NCBI GenBank assembly: GCA_049699975.1
Contig: JBNAWB010000056.1
Span: 1-18,210 of the forward strand
From: CAZAGD01 sp049699975
GTDB taxonomy: Bacteria; Desulfobacterota; SM23-61
DNA length: 18,210 nucleotides
Direction of reading: 5' to 3'
In this document: piece by piece, positions 13,991-18,210 of the stretch
How positions within the stretch are numbered: the first letter of the stretch is position 1
How the letters are laid out: each line of letters begins with the position of its first letter
Notes under the pieces: model-generated
Database searches by the model: none
What the model was told of the DNA's origin: nothing
The model's input: only the letters and a program-made list of their open reading frames with translations
Program-made: the position numbers and the translations under genes

Positions 13991-15583
13991 TTGGAAACTA
14001 CACCAAAACCTTTAGGCCTTAATGACTATATCGCTATTGGTCTGCGTCGGAAATGGTTCATCATTATTCCTTTTATTGCGGCCGTTTTTATATCTTTTGG
14101 AGTTTATAAATACCTCCCCAAAATTTATAAAGCCACGACCTTAATTCTGGTGCAGCCTCAAAGGGTTCCAGAGACTTATGTCCGTCCGACCATTACCGCT
14201 TCGATTGGAGAGAGATTAAACACCATCAGTCAGGAGATTCTCAGTCGCACGCGTCTCGAAAAAATTATTCAGGAATTTAACCTTTATCCTGAATTAAGAA
14301 AAAAAGCTCCTATGGAAGAAGTCGTAGAAAAGATGCGTAAGGCCATAGAAGTAAATGTTCAGCAGAGGCCAAGTGGGCGGGAGAGAGAAACTCAGAATAC
14401 CTTTACCATCTCCTTTGAAGGAGAAGAGCCGACTACGGTCATGATGGTGACGAATAAATTAGCTTCCCTATTCATTGAAGAGAATCTAAAGGTGCGGGAA
14501 ATGCAGGCCGAAAGTACTTCTGCCTTTCTGACTAAGGAGCTAAGCAACATCGAAGAACAACTTATCAAAAAAGAGGAGGAAATTCGTAAATTCCGGCAAA
14601 AACATATGGGGCAACTTCCTCAGCAATTAGATGCCAATCTTAGAATCTTAGAACGATTGCAACAACAGTTAAAGACTACCAGCGACGGAATAAAGTCTGC
14701 CGAAGATAGGATGATTATCTTGCAGAGCCAGATTGAACAATTAAAAAGGCCTGAACCTGCTCCGGTGGTCTCGGAGGCCACTGGAGAGACTGCCTCTGGA
14801 CAACAAATTGTTATCTCCAGGGGGAGAATTCCTGAGGATCCCATTGTTACCCAGTGGAATCAGCTTAAAAGAGATTTGGAGAGTGCGCGGGCCAGATATA
14901 CGGAAAATCATCCTGACATTATTAGCTTGAAAAGAAGGATTGCTAATATTGAACCCAAGGCCAAAGAGATTCTGAAGAAACAAGAAGAGATGTTAGCGGC
15001 TGAGGAGCGAGAAGCTTTAGATCGGGCCCAGACTCCAACAACACCGCGCCAAACAGCGCGAGCGCCTGTTCGCCAGGTTGACCCTATGGTGGAAAGGTTA
15101 ATTCTCCAATATACCGAGCAATATAATGCTACCCTTCTGGAGGCTAAACGTCTCCGGGAGGAAGAAAAAAACTTGAAAGAGCAAATTCGCCTTTACCAGT
15201 TGCGAGTAGAAGAGACGCCGAAGCGGGAACAAGAATTATTGCTCCTCACCCGGGACTATGATCTTTTAAAAGCCAATTATCAGTCGATGTTAGACAAAAA
15301 GATTCAGGCCCAAATGGCGGAAAGTTTGGAGCGCAAGCAGCAGGGTGAACAATTTAAAGTCCTTGATCCGGCACGTCTTCCGGAAAAACCAATTAAGCCG
15401 GATCGAAATAGAGTTATGCTCATCGGTGCCTTTATCGGCCTGGTCGCCGGTTTGGGCTTGGCTTGGTTCCGCGAAACCATGGATCAGTCTTTCCATACGG
15501 AAGCAGATGTGGAAGGCTATCTCAACCTCCCCGTTATCGCCGTGATCCCGAATTTGAAGGAGGAAGAAAAAATAAAAGCGTAA
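13991..15583 (+). CDS. Polysaccharide chain-length determinant (Wzz/EpsF-like, XrtA type)
   Basis: A 530-residue inner-membrane protein. Membrane segment 1 is at about residues 22-40 and membrane segment 2 at about 475-492 (VMLIGAFIGLVAGLGLAW). A long periplasmic region between them is rich in predicted coiled coil (for example EEQLIKKEEEIRKFRQKHM and the REEEKNLKEQIRL region). The N-terminal Wzz motif follows TM1 (YLPKIYKATTLILV), and the Pro/Gly-rich pre-TM2 region (ARLPEKPIKPDRNR) is typical. The start is TTG at 13991, with AGGAG at 13980-13984 six bases upstream. The short cytoplasmic tail has no kinase, which is supplied by the separate BY-kinase at 17341. Its length and architecture fit the XrtA-system chain-length determinant family. 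The stop codon lies within a heptamer repeat. Confidence 0.92.
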   Translation: METTPKPLGLNDYIAIGLRRKWFIIIPFIAAVFISFGVYKYLPKIYKATTLILVQPQRVPETYVRPTITASIGERLNTISQEILSRTRLEKIIQEFNLYPELRKKAPMEEVVEKMRKAIEVNVQQRPSGRERETQNTFTISFEGEEPTTVMMVTNKLASLFIEENLKVREMQAESTSAFLTKELSNIEEQLIKKEEEIRKFRQKHMGQLPQQLDANLRILERLQQQLKTTSDGIKSAEDRMIILQSQIEQLKRPEPAPVVSEATGETASGQQIVISRGRIPEDPIVTQWNQLKRDLESARARYTENHPDIISLKRRIANIEPKAKEILKKQEEMLAAEEREALDRAQTPTTPRQTARAPVRQVDPMVERLILQYTEQYNATLLEAKRLREEEKNLKEQIRLYQLRVEETPKREQELLLLTRDYDLLKANYQSMLDKKIQAQMAESLERKQQGEQFKVLDPARLPEKPIKPDRNRVMLIGAFIGLVAGLGLAWFRETMDQSFHTEADVEGYLNLPVIAVIPNLKEEEKIKA

Positions 15584-15610
15584 GGCGTGAGGGCGCAAGG
15601 GGGGAGAGCG
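15578..15610 (+). repeat. GCGTAAG-type heptamer repeat
   Basis: GCGTAAG, GCGTGAG, GGCGCAAG and GAGAGCG units run across the stop codon of the chain-length determinant, so its last residue and stop appear to come from the repeat. It is homologous to the repeat at 11926-11970. Confidence 0.65.
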
Positions 15611-15640
15611 AAAAAATAAAATGATGAAAGGAATTAAAAT

Positions 15641-16000
15641 ATGGAAAAACCTCATAAAAAACTGGACGTTTGGAAGGCATCGATGGAATTGGCAAAGAAG
15701 ATTTATGAAATAACGATTATTTTCCCGGAAGAAGAAAAATTCGGTTTCGTCACGCAAATGCGCCGGGCAGCTATTAGCATCCCATGCAACATCGCGGAGG
15801 GAGCGGCAAGACAAGGGAAGGCGTAATTTAAAAATTTTCTCAGTATTGCGCAGGGTTCTGTTAGTGAGTTAGATACCCAAATAGAACTAGCTTTAAATTT
15901 GGGCTATTTGTCATCTCCAAAGCTTGAACAAATTGAAGATTTGCTTTTAAGGATAGACAAAATGCTCACTTCTTTAATACGCAAATTATCAGGGAAATAA
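15641..16000 (+). pseudogene. Four-helix-bundle (23S rRNA IVS-type) protein gene with in-frame stop
   Basis: The frame starts with ATG 15641, preceded by AAAGGAA. It reads KLDVWKASMELAKKIYEIT, then FPEEEKFGFVTQMRRAAISI and NIAEGAARQGKA, which are hallmarks of the four-helix-bundle/S23 family. A TAA at 15824-15826 then interrupts it. The same frame continues without another stop as FKNFLSIAQGSVSELDTQIE and on to LIRKLSGK, ending at TAA 15998-16000. The total of about 119 residues is the normal family length. A single base change (for example GAA to TAA) explains the break. Members occur inside rRNA intervening sequences and as free-standing small genes of unclear role. It sits between EPS genes and is not expected to take part in EPS synthesis. 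A sequencing error cannot be excluded. Confidence 0.85.
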
Positions 16001-16110
16001 CAAAAATAAGGTTTTAAAAATGTTTATTGTAACGCTATCACGCCTTTCGTGTAATGATATCTTTATTATGTTTTTAACTCCTTGCGCCTTACGCTTTACC
16101 AGTATTTAAT

Positions 16111-17085
16111 ATGTACGAACACTTTTACGGCTTAAAAGAAAATCCATTTAGTCTCACTCCTGATCCCCATTACTTATATTTAGGGGAAAATCATCGGGAA
16201 GCTCTGGCCCAGTTGATTTATGGGGTGCGGCAGAAAAAGGGCTTTATTGTCCTAACAGGAGAAGTGGGGACGGGTAAGACAACAATTATCCGTTCTTTCA
16301 TGGAAACCTTGAACGGTAGCCAAAGCAATACGCGCGTTGCTCTTTTATTTAATCCTCGACTTTCGGTAAACGAATTTTTCCAATACATTTTAAAAGATTT
16401 TGGCATAAACAGCAATGGGGCAACTAAAGGTGAATATCTACATGCCTTATACGAATATCTAATCGATGCTTACCAAAAAGATGAAAAAGTAGTTCTAATC
16501 ATTGATGAAGCCCAAGGATTAAGTAAAGAATTGCTCGAAGAAATAAGGCTCTTGTCCAATCTGGAGACCTCCAAAGCTAAATTATTGCAGATCGTTTTGG
16601 TAGGACAGCCCGAACTGGGCCATACTTTGCTGCAGGACGAGCTAAGGCAATTACGGCAAAGAGTGAACTTGCAACATCACCTTCCCCCTTTAAGCGAATC
16701 AGAGACTGGTGGATATATTAGGAAAAGATTAAGGATCGCTGGATGCCGAAATCCAATATTTACTCCCCAGGCCATTAAAGAAATTTATAAATATACTGGC
16801 GGAGTTCCCCGGCTAATCAATGTTCTCTGCGATAATGCTTTGCTAACTGGTTATGCCTTGGAAAGCAAAATTATTAGTGCAAAAATCATCCGGGATGTAG
16901 CTAATGATTTAAAGCTGACGCCTAAGAAATGGCCCTGGCTAAAGTGGAGCTTAGGTTTTTTAATAATAGGAGGCGTTATCTTATTCGTCGAATCTCAGGA
17001 AACAAAAGTTCTCTCAGAATTCGGCCAATTTATAAAAGAAATTATCAACAACTTTATTCAATCAATAAGTATTTATTTTAGCTGA
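16111..17085 (+). CDS. XrtA-associated ExeA-like AAA ATPase
   Basis: A 324-residue protein starting MYEHFYGLKENPFSLTPDP, the characteristic opening of the ExeA/GspA-type ATPases and of the PEP-CTERM-locus secretion ATPase family. Walker A is GEVGTGKT (50-57) and Walker B is VVLIIDEAQ (127-135). GQPEL (165-169) and LRQRVNLQHHLPPLS follow as in the family. One membrane segment (about 276-293) near the C-terminus anchors it, with a short tail beyond. It lies between the chain-length determinant and the BY-kinase, a usual order in XrtA loci. The likely role is ATP-driven assembly or regulation of the export complex. No ribosome site is obvious before the ATG; a heptamer repeat fragment (16081-16100) sits there. 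Confidence 0.9.
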   Translation: MYEHFYGLKENPFSLTPDPHYLYLGENHREALAQLIYGVRQKKGFIVLTGEVGTGKTTIIRSFMETLNGSQSNTRVALLFNPRLSVNEFFQYILKDFGINSNGATKGEYLHALYEYLIDAYQKDEKVVLIIDEAQGLSKELLEEIRLLSNLETSKAKLLQIVLVGQPELGHTLLQDELRQLRQRVNLQHHLPPLSESETGGYIRKRLRIAGCRNPIFTPQAIKEIYKYTGGVPRLINVLCDNALLTGYALESKIISAKIIRDVANDLKLTPKKWPWLKWSLGFLIIGGVILFVESQETKVLSEFGQFIKEIINNFIQSISIYFS

Positions 17086-17127
17086 GGGGGAATTAATTTT
17101 TATGTCTGATAACTGCAAAATTTTATT

Positions 17128-17323
17128 CGCTGTGCCCTATGCGCTTGGCTCTTTGCGTCTCTTTTTAACTGCAGCCCTGCAGCACTTGTGTTACTGCAGC
17201 ACTGCAGCACCGCAGCACTTTTTTTCACTCCCTGCTTCCTGCTCCTTGCGGCGAGCATTATTCGCTATGCACTTTGCCTATTACGCATTACCCCTTACGT
17301 TCTCGCGCCTTGCGCCTTACGCA
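17128..17323 (+). repeat. Composite repeat upstream of the BY-kinase
   Basis: CTGCAGCA octamers at 17169-17219 are followed by GCTATGC-like units and ACGCCTT/GCGCCTT heptamers at about 17296-17323. This is the same order as at 12121-12292. A frame of 80 codons from 17102 to 17344 crosses it and overlaps the kinase start by ATGA. Its product is repeat-derived and I do not call it a gene, though it might be translated as a leader. Confidence 0.75.
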
Positions 17324-17340
17324 TATAAGAGAGGTACTTT

Positions 17341-18189
17341 ATGAGTCGCGTCTACCGTGCTTTAGAAAAAGCTGAAAAAGAAAAAATGAAAAAAGACAAG
17401 GGTGAACCGATCTCTTCAATTCTTAAAGAAGTGATTTCGCCTAAAGAAGAGGCTGCTCCGGAAAAAATTTTGGAAATAGATATAAAAGAAATTGGGGCTC
17501 CTGAGGCAGAAGAGTTCCCTTTTCTAATGGCTGAGCCTGATTCTTTTGCGGCCGAGCAATTTCGTAAGTTGCGCACTTTTTTATTTATGCGTTCTCCACA
17601 TCCGCCGCGGCTGATATTGATAACAAGTGCCTTCCCCCAAGAAGGCAAAACAACAGTGGCTCTTAATCTGGCTTTTGCTATCTCCCAAGAGATCAATAAA
17701 AAAGCCATCCTTATTGATGCCGATTTACGCATGCCCAGTATATATTTAAAAAATTTTGAAAATTCCCCGGGGCTTTCTAATTATCTTATGGATCACCTTC
17801 CGGTAGAAGCGGTGATGAAAAATTCAGGCAAAGAGAAACTATGGATCATTCCGGCAGGAAAGCCATCCTCGCAAGCTGCTGAATTAATTGGTTCAAGAAG
17901 GATGGAGGAGCTGCTCCATTTTCTGCGTAATTTTGGAGAAGATACTTATACTTTGATAGATTCTCCGCCCATCGTTTCTGCTTCTGAGCCGATTTTGTTA
18001 TCGCGCATAGTTGATGGGATTATACTTGTGGTCATGGCTGATAAATCTCCCCGAGCAGCGATTCGCAAGGCGATAAATGACATTCCCAAGGATAAAATTT
18101 TAGGCGTAGTTTTTAACCAAAAAGAATTAAAGCCAACTAAGTATTACTCCGAATACTATTATAGGAAGTATAAAAAGCAAAAGGATTAA
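17341..18189 (+). CDS. XrtA-associated tyrosine autokinase (BY-kinase)
   Basis: A 282-residue cytoplasmic kinase of the Wzc/CpsD type. It opens with MSRVYRALEKAE, a feature of the PEP-CTERM-locus kinase family. Walker A is SAFPQEGKTT (K103), Walker A' is ILIDADLRMP (D126, D128) and Walker B is TLIDSPP (D207). The C-terminal tyrosine cluster includes Y268, Y269, Y272, Y273, Y274 and Y277 (KYYSEYYYRKY). It would autophosphorylate on this cluster and, with the Wzz-like protein at 13991, control polymer length and export. GAGAGG upstream of the ATG is a good ribosome site. All catalytic motifs are intact. Confidence 0.95.
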   Translation: MSRVYRALEKAEKEKMKKDKGEPISSILKEVISPKEEAAPEKILEIDIKEIGAPEAEEFPFLMAEPDSFAAEQFRKLRTFLFMRSPHPPRLILITSAFPQEGKTTVALNLAFAISQEINKKAILIDADLRMPSIYLKNFENSPGLSNYLMDHLPVEAVMKNSGKEKLWIIPAGKPSSQAAELIGSRRMEELLHFLRNFGEDTYTLIDSPPIVSASEPILLSRIVDGIILVVMADKSPRAAIRKAINDIPKDKILGVVFNQKELKPTKYYSEYYYRKYKKQKD

Positions 18190-18193
18190 TTAG

Positions 18194-18210
18194 ATGAAAG
18201 AAATAAACTG
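18194..18210 (+). CDS. Start of a further gene (cut by window end)
   Basis: ATG at 18194, 4 bp after the BY-kinase stop and preceded by AAGG, opens a frame of only five complete codons (MKEIN) before the window ends. Close spacing suggests the EPS operon continues. The product cannot be identified. Confidence 0.4.

Noticed and set aside
15290..15814. 174-codon minus-strand frame
   Set aside because: It lies antisense to the chain-length determinant and the four-helix-bundle gene, both of which have clear family motifs in the plus strand.
17102..17344. 80-codon frame overlapping the BY-kinase start
   Set aside because: The product is almost wholly repeat-derived (octamers and heptamers) with no recognised domain; kept only as a possible leader in the repeat entry.
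1..18210. Search for tRNA or rRNA genes and an exosortase
   Set aside because: No tRNA-like cloverleaf, rRNA segment or multi-pass exosortase frame was recognised by eye in the window.

Overview
The window looks like part of an exopolysaccharide (EPS) locus from an A+T-rich, Gram-negative, probably uncultured bacterium. Gram-negative architecture is indicated by a lipoprotein signal, a periplasmic/outer-membrane polysaccharide export protein and an outer-membrane beta-barrel. A run of exactly 100 Ns (2468-2567) shows that this is a scaffolded draft assembly. The late genes (export protein, beta-barrel, chain-length determinant, ExeA-like ATPase, BY-kinase) resemble the gene set that accompanies exosortase A (XrtA/PEP-CTERM) EPS loci. 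No exosortase is inside the window, so that link is inferred from family resemblance. The sequence alone does not identify the phylum.

Layout. 1-2407: a large TPR-repeat lipoprotein (PrsT-like). 2408-2726: dispersed repeats around the assembly gap. 2727-11302: an all-forward signalling block. It contains a soluble receiver-histidine kinase, an overlapping NtrC-type sigma54 activator, a degenerate receiver-GGDEF protein, a stand-alone degenerate receiver, a GAF-type sigma54 activator, a third activator with no sensory domain and an altered Walker B, and a stand-alone degenerate GGDEF protein. 11319-18189: the EPS assembly genes, all forward. 18194 to the end: the first codons of another gene.

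How it fits together (inference). The kinase and NtrC-type regulator form a two-component pair. The second and third activators probably tune sigma54-dependent transcription of the EPS genes. The third sits behind a consensus -24/-12 promoter. Two receiver domains have Glu in place of the phosphoacceptor Asp, and two GGDEF-like domains have lost the signature, so the block is rich in signalling modules that probably bind or scaffold rather than catalyse. The export protein, barrel, Wzz-like protein and BY-kinase would make the trans-envelope export path.

Between the genes lie several families of short dispersed repeats. They include CGCAGAT decamers, GCGTAAG/ACGCCTT heptamers, CTGCAKCA octamers, an AAACCAGAA 9-mer array, C/G-rich CCCCTCACC palindromes and a 92-bp MITE-like element present twice. 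One heptamer array is translated as part of the signal-peptide region of the barrel protein. Two small genes typical of mobile or accessory DNA are broken: a GIY-YIG nuclease gene (5-bp tandem duplication) and a four-helix-bundle (23S rRNA IVS-type) gene (a single in-frame TAA).
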